From Prorocentrum cordatum (taxonomy: Eukaryota; Sar; Dinophyceae; Prorocentrales; Prorocentraceae): a stretch of DNA of 47,500 nt. The stretch lies in the NCBI GenBank assembly GCA_963575745.1, contig CAUYUJ010021065.1:7501-55000 (forward strand), in the 5' to 3' direction. The translations under genes were made by a program, and so were the position numbers. The notes beneath the pieces were generated by a model. That model searched no databases. It was not told the origin of the DNA and saw only the letters and a program-made list of their open reading frames with translations. Each line of letters opens with the position of its first letter. Position 1 is the first letter of the stretch. Shown piece by piece: positions 28,430 to 37,846 of the stretch.

Positions 28430-29296
28430 ATGGGAAAGGCCATGCTTCCGGGACGATGTTTGGTTGGGGAATTTTAATGGGGCCTCGGCCTATCTGCGAG
28501 GAGTCTCATGTTCTTGACCCACGTTTTCGTGGCCATGTTGTGGTCCTGTTTTGAGTGTACATTTCGGCGACTGGTCGGCAACGGAGCTCGGTGCATAGAT
28601 ACTCCAGCTTCCCGATGTGTTGGACGCCGCACCGTCGGCGCACTGAATACATTCCCCAGCTCTTTGGTCCCTGGGCCGACCAGACAACGTGGTGTATACG
28701 TTGAGCGCCCCTCGGATTGTCGAGGAAGGGGGGGTGAGGTAGCTGCACGTGAGATTGACCCTTCGCTGGAGTGATCGTTGGTGCGGGCCCACACGAGTCC
28801 CCCCCAGCACTGGCGTGCGCGCTTGGATCTGACTCCCCCCCTCGCGTCTCCCGAAAACCGTGCACCAAAGGCCATTCCTGTCCAGGGGCGCTCATGTACG
28901 GGGCAGGTCGCGAGGGCTCGGGCGCTGCGCCGTCTCCCACCTCGGCCCCAGACATCCGAAAATATGATTATGTCGATCCTCGGCCCCAGACGTCCTGACC
29001 CACTGCCTGGAGGTAGTTTCTCGCCCTGGATTCAGTTTTGATGGTCTTGGGGTCCGATGCCCGCGTTTCAGGAAGAGTGTTATCGGGTTGGGAGGGTGAG
29101 GTCTGGAGTGATGGGGATATCATTACCCGTAGGCGGTCGAGGGAGCCGTGCACTGCATCCGAACGCTGTTGCTCATACCCTCCATTCTCCCAGCCCCGTC
29201 CTCCCAACACGAAAATCATTCTCCTCACCGCTGAGAACACCATGCCGTCGGAGCCCTGAGGCATCCCGCCCGTGCGCCCGCCGGCGGCCGGCCACC
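28430..29296. other. intergenic, no gene supported
   Basis: No convincing coding. A 17-bp direct repeat, CTCGGCCCCAGACRTCC, occurs near 28942 and 28980. Nothing else of note was seen. Confidence 0.45.
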
Positions 29297-29662
29297 ATGG
29301 CGGCGGCGGCCTGCCGCCGCCCGCGCGCCCGCGGCCCGGCGCGGCCTGCTGCCGTGTGCCCCCTCGCCGCCGCGCTGGCCGCGGGCACGCCTGCCCTGGT
29401 GCCGCTGCCGGCGTGGGCCCCCGCGGCGCCCGCGCTGCGGCCCGCGCGGAGCGCGGCGGGCGCCGCGCGCGCTGCTGCGCGCGCCGCGGCGCGCGCGGCG
29501 CACGAGGCTCAGAGGGGGGCGGTGCAGGATAGCGGCAAGTGGCCTTCGCGGGGGGGCCTTCGTCGCCACGGCTGGGCGCAGCTCGTGGAGCTACTGCATC
29601 TGGACCCCAGGAGGGGTCAGGGGACCGCTTCTGTGCTCGCCCTGCTCCAAGAGGCCGCCTAG
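29297..29662 (+). CDS. possible small Ala/Arg-rich protein
   Basis: An ATG in a strong context (GGCCACCATGGCG) opens about 121 codons to a TAG at 29660-29662. The product begins with an Arg-containing segment followed by an Ala/Leu/Pro-rich hydrophobic stretch (PLAAALAAGTPALVPLPAW). That could be a targeting peptide, then Ala/Arg repeats, then a more ordinary end (GWAQLVELLHLDPRRG). The whole region is extremely GC-rich, so an open frame of this length is expected by chance, and frames on the other strand are open too. It could equally be intergenic. Confidence 0.2.
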   Translation: MAAAACRRPRARGPARPAAVCPLAAALAAGTPALVPLPAWAPAAPALRPARSAAGAARAAARAAARAAHEAQRGAVQDSGKWPSRGGLRRHGWAQLVELLHLDPRRGQGTASVLALLQEAA

Positions 29663-29681
29663 TAGGTTGGTGGATGGGCCT

Positions 29682-29733
29682 TTTGAATCTGCTGGAGGCC
29701 CCAGCAGATTCAAAGGGCCCCAGCAGATTCAAA
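29682..29733. repeat. 14-bp inverted repeat followed by a direct copy
   Basis: TTTGAATCTGCTGG (29682-29695), spacer AGGCC, its exact complement CCAGCAGATTCAAA (29701-29714), spacer GGGCC, then the same complement again (29720-29733). The two 5-bp spacers are almost the same. It can form two alternative hairpins. Confidence 0.9.
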
Positions 29734-29739
29734 GCACCG

Positions 29740-30020
29740 GCCTGGTGACTTGCAGTGAGCGGGCCGAAGCTGACCAACTCCTCCTGCCTCTCTTTCTTCC
29801 CTTCTCCTCCTCTGTGTAGATTTCCCCCCCTCCCTTCGGCTTTATCGCCCCCCGTCTCCTGTCTTTTCTGTTTTTCGTTGTTCTTGTTCTTCTCGTCCCA
29901 CGTCACCCTTTTCCCTTCTCGCATTTTTACCGTCCCATTTTTCATTTTTTTTGCTCGTCTTTTTTGTCCCCCGTCTTCCTCCTCCACGGCGCCCCCCTGA
30001 CACACTTCAAAAGCTGGTTT
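29740..30020 (+). other. T/C-rich upstream region of the LINE
   Basis: Strongly pyrimidine-rich on the plus strand (TTTCTTCCC, TTCTTGTTCTTCTC) with no gene. It may be part of the 5' flank or the older insertion target of the element that starts at 30099. Confidence 0.45.
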
Positions 30021-30049
30021 TCGTCGTCTTGCTCCTTCTTCTCCACCTC

Positions 30050-30098
30050 TTTTTCTTCTTCTTCTTCTTCCTCCTCCTCCTCCTCCTCGTCCTCCTCC
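30050..30098 (+). repeat. (CTT)n/(CTC)n pyrimidine tract
   Basis: A CTT/TTC tract changes to CTC/TCC units and runs right up to the spliced leader. A similar tract (35943-36000) lies after the 3' end of the LINE coding region. Confidence 0.85.
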
Positions 30099-30120
30099 TC
30101 CGTAGCCATTTTGGCTCAAG
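30099..30120 (+). other. dinoflagellate spliced-leader (DinoSL) sequence
   Basis: Exact 22-nt match to the conserved dinoflagellate trans-spliced leader, starting TCCGTAGCC and ending TTTTGGCTCAAG. In dinoflagellates this leader is added to mRNAs by trans-splicing and is not normally encoded next to a gene. It is placed directly before an ATG (30121) and 170 bases upstream of the LINE ORF1 ATG (30291). No SL RNA-gene features (downstream GT donor and Sm site) follow it. This is therefore a genomic copy of a trans-spliced mRNA end, not an SL RNA gene. Confidence 0.95.
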
Positions 30121-30290
30121 ATGTTTGTGTCCCGTGGCAGAGCACGGAGACCCCTGGTCCGGGGACTGCAAGGACCACTGCTTTCCGCCTTCGCCGTGCC
30201 CGCGGCGTTGTGCCTTTCCATATTCTTTGCTGCAGGGACGCAGCTTACATATCACACGGCTTTGTGCCTCTCCATATCTCCCGCCTCGCG

Positions 30291-31330
30291 ATGGGACTTC
30301 CTGGCGCCTCAGGCTTGGCCGACTCCAGCGACAAGGGCAAGGGTAGGGACGCCTCCGTGGACGACCCTTGGGCTGCTGGCGCTCAGAAGCTTGCCGCGAC
30401 CGCTATACCTGCACACCAGCGGAAGGAGCTCACGGATCTTCTCCAGACACAGGTCGACAAAGCCACCGCCGCCTTCGAAGCCACCTCCAAGCAAGTCGTT
30501 GCTGCTGCGCAAGCCGAGTTCCTGGCAAACATCACGAAGGTCACCGAGCAGCTCAGCACCCGCCAGGAGTCCGCCGAGCGGGACATCGCCGAGCTCAAGG
30601 GCCGTGCTGACCGAGCTGAGCGACTCCAAGGCAACTTCCAGGCCATTGTGGACGCCCTCCAACAAGCTCTACGTCATGCTGAAGCTCTCCACCCAGCTAT
30701 GGACATGGACGTCCTTGGTGCCTGGGACCGTCCACCGAATGCAGCTACCTTCTGGTGTGGTGCTGCCTCAGAGTTCTCCGTCGCCTCGCTCAAGATCGCG
30801 CTCGCCCCCTGGTTCGACGCTGCCGATGTGGACATTAACGCGCTCCGCATCAACTCGGAAGGCCCAGCACGGAGGATTTCATTCACGCTCACTGGTGGCA
30901 ATACGGTTGCTCTTCCGCGAGCCCAGGCACTACATCGCGCGCTTCGACAAGGACGAGAATGGCGCCGCTTCCAAGTGGAATCTGATTATGGCCCCACTGC
31001 CCTCTACGTCTCCGCGGACAAGTCACCGCGCATGGTCCGACAGGAAGTACAACTCAACAAACTCAACAAGCTCATCAATGACAAGTTCCCCATGCTCGAG
31101 ACTCGGGTCCACCGTACTGGCGGCTTCCTGTCCACCAACGGCGCCCCCATCGTCCAGATCACGGCTGGGGCCACACCTGGTGCAGCTGCCCGAGTTCGCT
31201 GGTCCGACGCAGCTGCTCCCGCTGGCATCCCCATCACCGAGCACGTGCCCTTGGCTGCCGCGCTGGCTGCTGCCTTCGCCAACCCACTGGAGGCAGTACG
31301 GTGGCTTAAGCACGCGATGGTCGCCGTGGC
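30291..31330 (+). CDS. LINE ORF1: coiled-coil protein
   Basis: The start is the ATG at 30291 (MGLPGASGLADSSDKGKG). The frame stays open to 31559, but its tail beyond about 31330 is probably a shadow of ORF2. A helical, heptad-rich stretch runs through about residues 45-135 (KELTDLLQTQVDKATAAFEA, then QLSTRQESAERDIAELKGRA), consistent with a coiled coil. A globular part follows, with ISFTLTGGNTVALPRAQALH and ALYVSADKSPRMVRQEVQLN, resembling the RNA-binding half of LINE ORF1 proteins. No CCHC knuckle was seen here. ORF1 proteins of LINEs bind the element RNA and form multimers. The ATG right after the spliced leader (30121) is in a different frame. That frame is stop-free for 1100 codons and contains ORF2. 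Confidence 0.6.
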
Positions 31331-34263
31331 TCACGAAACCACACTCCGATGGCTTCAACCTGGTCCCGTGGAACACGCAAGCGCTCAACGGCAGATCGGC
31401 ATCGCGGCGTGCCCTCAAGCGCCAGCTGCTGCTCCCCTACATGCGGCAACGAGCGGTCATCGCCCCCCAAGAGACACGCGGCAACAGCATCGACGTGGAC
31501 ATCCTGGCCGCGAGCACCGACCACACGTACATTGCCTTTCACTCAGCACTCGTGACTGACGGCCGCTCCTCGGAGACCGCAGGCGGCGTCGCCTTCCTGG
31601 TTCCCTTTGATCGAGCCGGGCACCAACTACCACCTGATCAGCGGCCCCTACGTACATGTCGCGCGATCGTCCCTGGTCGCACTGGTGAACTACGCGTTCA
31701 AGATGGAGCAAGGCAGCACGAGACGACCAGCTTCAACATCCACAACTACGACCTCAGCGGTTCTGACCGACAGCGCTTCAGAGCTGCGTGGCAAGCAGCT
31801 GCTCAACGTTCTGCCCTCCGCCCTGACAGCCACGACTACTACATGGTCGGCGACTTCAACATCGCTCAGGCGCCGCCGAAGAGCGCGCCCCACCCCGCCG
31901 CGGACTCCACTGCCGAGCGCTACCACTACCAGCCCGTCTTCTTGAAGAACATCTTCTCGCAGATGATGGAGATCACAGCGAAGGCCACCGCTCATCGATG
32001 CGCTGCCAACCTAACGGGGGCGACCATCGACAGATGCTTCGTCTCGATCAACGCGTCCAACATCCCACACGTCGAGTCAATTCTTGTCGCCGATGGCAGT
32101 CCGCTTGACCGTGAAGGAGAGCCCATCAACGATCACAAACTCTTACATCTTCGGCTTCGACCTCGACAGCCACGCCCAGTCAGCGAGCGTGGCATTCCTG
32201 CCTTCCTCTTCGAGTCCAGGCACTACAAGTTCTACTTCCAGCGCCTTGTCGAGATGGCCGACTTATCTGCTGACCCCATCTCAAACTGGCGGGCAATGAA
32301 GCACATAATGAAGCTGGCGGCGCGCAAGTCTCGCGACGCCATCGCCACCCTCTCCGCCTCCGAGTTCATGCCGATCGAGAGCCCAAGGGAAGACCCACGT
32401 GTCATAGCAGAGGCACGTGCGCTCACGCTCCGCAGTATTGCCAGGGCCATCTGGTACCAGGACCTCACTCTTGCCCAGCGGCTTCGAAACGACACCACCG
32501 TTGGGGCACAGCGCGTCGACGTCCGCCACCGCGCGATCTCTCTAGTCGACCGCGCCGCCTTCGAGACTGAGCACTCCGCCATGCAGCGCGAGATCGCAGA
32601 ACAGCGTCGTCGTTCTGCTGCCGCCCGCTCGCGAGCTGCCTGCGCTGAACAACGGCCCGACCTTGGTGAACAATGGCGACGTCGTGCTCGCCGTATTGGA
32701 CAACGCAGTGAGATCTCGAAGCCGTTCTCGAAGCGACTGATTCTCGCAGACGTTCGCATCGCCGACAGCAGAGGCCCGTCCGTCGCCAACGACCCCATGA
32801 GCATGCACAGCGCTATTCAATCTCACTGGTCGAAGGTGTTTGCCGCTAAGCCAGTGGACACCCCAGCGATGCAGCAGTGCCTGGACATGGTCTTCCCACC
32901 AGCACCTCCACGCCATCTGCCTCTACCTGGGATTGATGAACTCCAAGCCGCAGCTAAACTCGCCAGCGACTTAGCTCTTGGACCTGACGGACTCCCCTAC
33001 CGCGCATGGGTACGATCAGACGGCAGCATCGCAATCCTCCACGACCTCCTCCACTCCATTGCTCACGGCGGCCCGATCCCCTACGACCTGAACTACGCGA
33101 TCATGGCCATGCTTCCCAGGGGCGACGAGCCCATGGGCAACTACGAGTGCTCCCGCAGCCCTGACTGTCTCCGCCCCCTCGTCATGAAGACGAGTGACAT
33201 CAAGATCAGCGCCTCCGCAACGAACCGCATCCTCAACTCCGTTGCGTCGGACACCGAAGAAGAGCAACAAGGATTTGCCAATGGCCGTCAACTTCTCTCC
33301 AACATCGCCGAGGTTGACACCATCGCCCGCCTCGCCAGCATCAACGGCGAAGCCTCCACCCTGATGCCCTGCTTCGCCAGCATGGACATTGCTGCAGCGT
33401 TTCCGAGTCTTACGCACGCGTGATTGTGGGCTACTCTACGGCGGTGGGGCATCCACGGCGTCTTTCTCAATCTCTTGCAAAGTTGCTACAACATGCCACT
33501 TGCCTTTCTCGAGCTGGGTGGGATCCGCCGGCCGCTGCTTCTCGCAGAATCTGGGGTTGCTCAAGGATGTCCCTTGAGCGGCGCGCTCTGGGCGCTCGTC
33601 TTCGACCCCATCATCGAGGGCCTCAGGATGGAACTCACCGCTCTGGGCAGAGGCCATCTCAGCGCTTGCGCCGACGACTTGGGAGTCGTTCTTGCTGCAC
33701 TGCGGGATCTTGGCGCTCTTCTCCCGCACCTTCAAGCTGCTCGCTATTACGCTGGCCTCCGCCTCCAACCGAAGAAATGCGTCCTCGTGCCCACCTGGTC
33801 CCTGCCGACGCCCGAGATCATCGCGAACATGCGTGCTATCCTGACCCAGCTCTACGAGCCGTGGCAAGCTTTTTCCATCAACAGCTTTGCGCGATACCTC
33901 GGCGTGCGCATCGGCCCTGGCGCCTCTCTTGACCGTCAATGGCATGGACCTGCCAACAAGTGGTGGGGGCGCATTCAGATCTTGAGCGACTCCAGCGCTC
34001 CCATCCAGCAGAGCACCAAGATGTGCAACTCCGCCGCCATCACCTGTCTCTCGTACGTGGGCCAGCTCTACCCGCCATCCCCAGCATTCCTGTCCAAGGA
34101 TATTCATGGCCTCCACAAGCTAATCCGTGCTGCCCCCTCGAGCTTCACGAAGATGGACATCCTGTCGTTCACGCTGTGGGCGTCCGCCACGATCCCGCAG
34201 GGCATTGTAACGCTTCTTGCTGCGACTATGTGGTGCGCCTCAACTACGACCATTCCTGGCTGA
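31330..34263 (+). CDS. LINE ORF2: EEP endonuclease and reverse transcriptase, interrupted
   Basis: EEP domain: NLVPWNTQALNG (first strand), VIAPQETRG (QE motif), YYMVGDFNIAQ (GDFN, 31846-31860) and INDHKLLHLRL (DH motif, near 32126). It should nick target DNA for target-primed reverse transcription. RT domain: DLALGPDGLPYRAWV (near 32975), LRPLVMKTSDIKI, QGFANGRQL, motif A SMDIAAAFPSL (33379-33411), motif B AESGVAQGCPLSGALWALVF (from 33547), motif C LSACADDLGVVL (from 33658). An in-frame TGA at 33421-33423 lies ten residues after motif A, where related RTs often have a bulky residue. The same frame then continues L-W-A-T-L-R-R-W-G. TGG to TGA (Trp) is the simplest explanation. Catalytic Asp residues of RT motifs A and C remain. 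Without read-through the RT is cut between A and B. The frame ends in TGA at 34261-34263. Confidence 0.85.
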
Positions 34264-34371
34264 CACCCTCTGCTTCACGAACTCCGTGCTCATGCTGAAG
34301 ACCTTCTCCCACTATGCGATGTTGTGGCTGGCAACTGGCCTGCCTGATGTTGGATTGACGCCACTTGCATC
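34264..34371 (+). pseudogene. frame-disrupted segment of the LINE ORF2
   Basis: The ORF2 frame has two stops here (34261-34263 and near 34345). Pieces of plausible coding appear in other frames (NYDHSWLTPSASRT, LKTFSHYAMLWLATGLPDVG). Probably two or more indels separate the RT from the C-terminal part, which returns to the original frame at about 34350. Confidence 0.5.
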
Positions 34372-35910
34372 GTGCAGCGCTTCGACGCCATCTACCACGA
34401 CAAACTGATCGTGACAGGCAAAGGCTCCATCTTCAAGACTCTCGCGCGATCCACAGGTTCTACGGTGACCGCCGCCCGTGTACTTCAACAAGCTCATGCG
34501 CAAGCTGCTGCAGCTGGTCGGCATGCCCCCCAGGCCTCCCGTCGTGACAAGGCGGAAGATCTCTGCGCGCCCAGTCGTGACAGGACCGGCGTTTACCAGG
34601 CACCAAGTCGTGACAGGGCTAGTGACCTTCACACACCCAGTCGTGACAGGACTGGCGGGCTTCAGCAGAGACAAGCTGGGCTCAACTCTGCGAGCGCTAC
34701 TACCGCGAGCGTCGCATCACGAACTTCCCCACAACAAGACTACCTACGGGAATTACAGCGCCAGCTGTGCTGCGACTCCTTCCACAAGACCATTCATCAT
34801 CGTCTTCGTGCTTGGTTCCCACTACTTCCTGTCGATAGTGGCTCTCCGATGGCGCCTTCTACATCCGAGCAACCGACTGGGAATGACGACCACGACTCCA
34901 TGAAGTACCTGAACGAACGCGCTGAAGCATGGGCAGCGAGATGGATCCCCAGCGTGTTCTTCGGCCGCGACATGGACAACTTCAACGACTGGATGGACTG
35001 GTGCGTCCCCTACGTCACAGCTGTACTACACCGCACCCAGTTCAATGCGCACTTCAGCCTCAATGACCAGTATGGGTCTGCCAGTGCTCGCCGTGACATG
35101 GCGACGGAGATATGTGACGGTGCGTGGCGTCGAGCTGACCGCCCTCGTAACCACCGCTTGGAGATCTACACCACCGAGCGCATGTCGACTACCACTCATC
35201 GGGAACTTGCTGACGAAGCTGCTGAACACCGTGCCCGTCGTCGCTGGATCGAACGCGAACGTGCCGCCAACCCGAACCTCCCGCAGGATGACGGCGACGC
35301 CCCGTCTACAACTACGACCGCCACCACGCCTCCCATCCACTCCACCAGTGACATCATGACGGACTCCGATACATCCGACCGTGACGGACTTCTTGGTCGC
35401 GCTGCCCTCCCTGCTAGTGTTGAACACGCCTGGCGCGATCCACGGTCCCACCTGGCGAATTCCACGGCTTCGCTCTTCTGGCCCGCGGTCAAGACTTTGT
35501 CAGGCGCATGGGCGACCTCGCATCGCATGCACGTCAACCCCCACAAGAAGACCTGTTTGTTCGGCTGCGACAAGGACTTGCAGACCAAGAACACGGACGA
35601 CATCAGCCACTACATCTCGTGCCCACGGATGCGGGCGCTCTTGGCGCAACCACGTGGGCGACCTGCTGGAGATGCCCTCGCGCGCCTGGGCCTCCACCAG
35701 GACGACGTCATCGACGACCGCCCGAGGCGCGCCATTGCGCGCATGGCCGTTGCCTACCGCAGCTACAACATCATGCGGGCGCGCTCCGAGTACAGCATGC
35801 CCGCCAACCACAATGAATACATCTACCACAAGGAGGTTGTTGCCGCCGCTCGCCGCGCCTTGAGGCTCCCCCGATGCCTCGTGGGCGGCGCGGGGCCGCA
35901 GCGCCGCTGA
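34372..35910 (+). CDS. LINE C-terminal region with CCHC-like finger
   Basis: It is in the same frame as ORF2 and open to the TGA at 35908-35910. It begins QRFDAIYHDKLIVTGKGSIF. Then come the repeated SRDRTG peptide block, an ordinary globular region (WAARWIPSVFFGRDMDNFND), an acidic Thr-rich linker, and near the C-terminus CLFGCDKDLQT followed by DISHYISCPRM. That gives a C-x3-C...H-x4-C pattern like the single zinc finger at the end of several LINE ORF2 proteins, which helps in RNA or DNA binding. After the finger a helical tail leads to RLPRCLVGGAGPQRR. The long unconserved-looking insert between RT and finger (over 350 residues) is larger than in most LINEs. Confidence 0.65.
   Translation: MQRFDAIYHDKLIVTGKGSIFKTLARSTGSTVTAARVLQQAHAQAAAAGRHAPQASRRDKAEDLCAPSRDRTGVYQAPSRDRASDLHTPSRDRTGGLQQRQAGLNSASATTASVASRTSPQQDYLRELQRQLCCDSFHKTIHHRLRAWFPLLPVDSGSPMAPSTSEQPTGNDDHDSMKYLNERAEAWAARWIPSVFFGRDMDNFNDWMDWCVPYVTAVLHRTQFNAHFSLNDQYGSASARRDMATEICDGAWRRADRPRNHRLEIYTTERMSTTTHRELADEAAEHRARRRWIERERAANPNLPQDDGDAPSTTTTATTPPIHSTSDIMTDSDTSDRDGLLGRAALPASVEHAWRDPRSHLANSTASLFWPAVKTLSGAWATSHRMHVNPHKKTCLFGCDKDLQTKNTDDISHYISCPRMRALLAQPRGRPAGDALARLGLHQDDVIDDRPRRAIARMAVAYRSYNIMRARSEYSMPANHNEYIYHKEVVAAARRALRLPRCLVGGAGPQRR
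34535..34665 (+). repeat. ~33-bp in-frame tandem repeat in the LINE
   Basis: About four units with CAGTCGTGACAGGACYGGCG or a close variant, encoding SRDRTGVYQAP, SRDRASDLHTP and SRDRTGGLQQ. The period is 33 bp, so the reading frame is preserved. Confidence 0.85.
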
Positions 35911-36110
35911 TCGACAGACGAGCGCCCTCCCCAGCGTGTCGTTTGCTCGTCCTCCTCCTCCTCCTTCTCCTCCTCCTCCTCCTCGTCATCCTCCTCCCCC
36001 TCCCTTTCGCCAGTTCATTCCTTTGTCCTCCTTCACTTCCTTCTCCTCCTCCTCCTCCCGTTTCGCAGCTGAGGACTTTGCGCCCGCCTCCGCGTTCGTG
36101 GAAGCACGCC
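35911..36110 (+). repeat. pyrimidine-rich (CTC)n tract after the LINE
   Basis: CTC/CCT repeats from about 35943 to 36000 and again near 36040-36060. It resembles the tract just before the spliced leader at 30050-30098. Confidence 0.75.
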
Positions 36111-36929
36111 CAAAGGGCCCCTAAGAGACCCCAATCGGGATCAAGTCCAAGTCGCGCGAGACTTGAGCCTCGTGCAATCCGCCCCTGGGCCCGTTGGGAC
36201 TTCGAGAGAATCCGCCAGTGTGTCCGATGAGGCCTTGATCAGGTTCAAATTCTCACCACGCGAGGAGCTATTTCGTCTCTCGCGTTGAGCCGCCGCTGCG
36301 TCCGCAAATGTGCTCCTTTGGCCCCGTCAGTGGCCCAGTGTGGCTCAAGTCGCTCGAGGCTTTGCTTATCGACGTGTTTTTGGTGTCAGGCCCTCGCCGA
36401 TTTAGGACCACTGCTACTCGGCCTTCTTCCTGGGCAGGTGTCTCGGGGCGGCGCGGGGTGAAACTTTCACTCGACGCAGATGGCGACGACGAGGTTTCAT
36501 CGGGGACAGTCATTGCTGCAGCCCGCGCCAGCATTCCATAACCATTTTGCGAAGCTTTTGGATGCTGGCCAGCAGCGATATGCAGATTACTCGGGCGCGC
36601 GCGGTGTCCCCGAGGATCAGATTTGGTTTCGGGACATAATTGAATTCCAAGTTTTGGGGCAGCGTGCGTCGGTGAACTTTTTACGCTGTAGAATCGCATA
36701 ACTGACAATCCTATTGTTGGTTCCAGCCAGATGAAGCAAAAGAGCTCTTCGACTGCATTCGTGAATGCAATTGGTTGCGACGCTGTCCGAGGCTCGGCTT
36801 TGATGCGCCGCTTTCATTATGCAGCTCTATAGCCAGAGATGGTGATCGCAGCATCGCTCTTCCGTCGCCTGGGTGTCCAGGGTGCGTGGGTTCCCCGAAG
36901 TGGTTGCCCAGCCAGTTCGGTGGCAGAGT
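36111..36929 (+). other. intergenic or intronic, weak short frames
   Basis: An ATG-initiated 73-codon frame (36480-36701) reads FHNHFAKLLDAGQQRYADYS and could be an exon of the gene piece that follows. Nothing else was recognised. GC content is visibly lower than in the flanks. Confidence 0.3.
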
Positions 36930-37341
36930 TCAAATGCGCTTTCCTGCTGCAGTCTCGCCCAAGCAGGCGCGATCATACGTCGAAGGCTGTGCCCTCGACG
37001 CGTCCATGGTGAGCTCTGTAATGAATTCAATGCAACGCGCTGTTCGAGAGTTCCCTGGGAGCTTCGAATTTCTGTCGACATGGATCGTTCTTGCGGAGAA
37101 GGCACACTTGCGACAAGCTAGCGGAGGCTTCTTTGTCAAGCGGCAAAGGCCTGCCAATGAAATGCAGAACTTCTTTCGGTTAGCACAACGCATTCGGAAC
37201 TCCGACACCATGGGCGCAGTTTTGCAACGATCGTGCGATATTATCTCCCCGCCGAATGCCGCAAAAATCATGATCCAAGATTTGAAGAAGCAACCGTCAC
37301 CTCCGGCCAAACCTGATAAGCCCAGCCTGCCTCGCAGCTGA
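36930..37341 (+). CDS. unrecognised protein, C-terminal exon candidate
   Basis: The frame is open from 36775, but the convincing part starts near 36930 (QMRFPAAVSPKQARSYVEGC). It ends at a TGA at 37339-37341 after KPDKPSLPRS. About 135 residues of balanced composition are predicted mostly helical by eye (VSSVMNSMQRAVREFPGSFE, NEMQNFFRLAQRIRNSDTMG, AAKIMIQDLKKQ). No family was recognised. A CTGCAG/TCTCG junction near 36955 could be a 3' splice site, and a short frame upstream (36480-36701) could supply an earlier exon. It could be an exon of a host gene or a fragment of a mobile element. Confidence 0.4.
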
Positions 37342-37464
37342 TGCGTCCCTGATGACGTCGTCCCGGGTGCAACACTGGAAGCAGTTAACCTCAACAGATT
37401 TTTTGTTCGGCATATCAGTTGGGACCCATCTCCTCAGCATGGTCGTGAGTATGCCATGTGTATT

Positions 37465-37779
37465 TTACGATTGATTGAACAATTGAATGTCCCAGACATG
37501 TCCTAAGTTTCTCTTCATTTGGAAACCCAGTGGGACAGGCGGCCCGACGAGGACGCCAACGTCGAAGCTCTGAGAGACAACGACAGGTGCGTCAAATAAA
37601 CGAAGATCATGGGTTGTATCCAGCGGGGAAACCCAGATCACGCGTTCCCTGCGGTGTGCGTGGGTTTCGGCAGAAGCACCTTTGCCCATAAGTATTGCAT
37701 TCTCCTTTCGTGCAGCCAGTTTAGAACATTTGTCGAATTCTTCTTTGGTGAAGTGGTTGCCCGAACTATTTCTGAACAT
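37465..37779 (-). CDS. unrecognised short ORF on the minus strand
   Basis: 104 codons with ordinary composition (FTKEEFDKCSKLAARKENAI, RERVIWVSPLDTTHDLRLFD), unlike the compositional frames nearby. No family was recognised and no start context or splice site was confirmed. The plus strand is also partly open here (37609-37866), so strand assignment is uncertain. Confidence 0.25.
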   Translation of the reverse strand: MFRNSSGNHFTKEEFDKCSKLAARKENAILMGKGASAETHAHRRERVIWVSPLDTTHDLRLFDAPVVVSQSFDVGVLVGPPVPLGFQMKRNLGHVWDIQLFNQS

Positions 37780-37846
37780 GTCTGTTATGGCGTTGAGAGG
37801 TTCCTGAGCAGAGTGGAACCGATGTCAGCGCGCAGTCTCGTCCCAT

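Larger units (their letters stand above)
30099..35910 (+). mobile_element. LINE-type non-LTR retrotransposon beginning with a spliced leader
   Basis: Order: SL tag, 170-nt leader, ORF1 with coiled coil, EEP endonuclease, RT, diverged and frame-broken segment (34200-34370), 33-bp tandem repeat, long C-terminal region with CCHC-like finger, TGA at 35908-35910. The EEP-then-RT order in one frame is that of L1/Jockey/R1-type LINEs. It differs from the minus-strand element at 20933-27366, which has no EEP and a different RT. Lesions are TGA at 33421-33423, TGA at 34261-34263 and frame disorder to 34370. No terminal poly-A or target-site duplication was identified. A CTC-rich tract follows about 30 bases after the stop. 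Confidence 0.85.

Noticed and set aside
36320-36352. Possible degenerate second spliced leader (CCGTCAG...GTGTGGCTCAAG)
   Set aside because: Only the last ten bases match well. The rest needs several gaps and no coding start follows.
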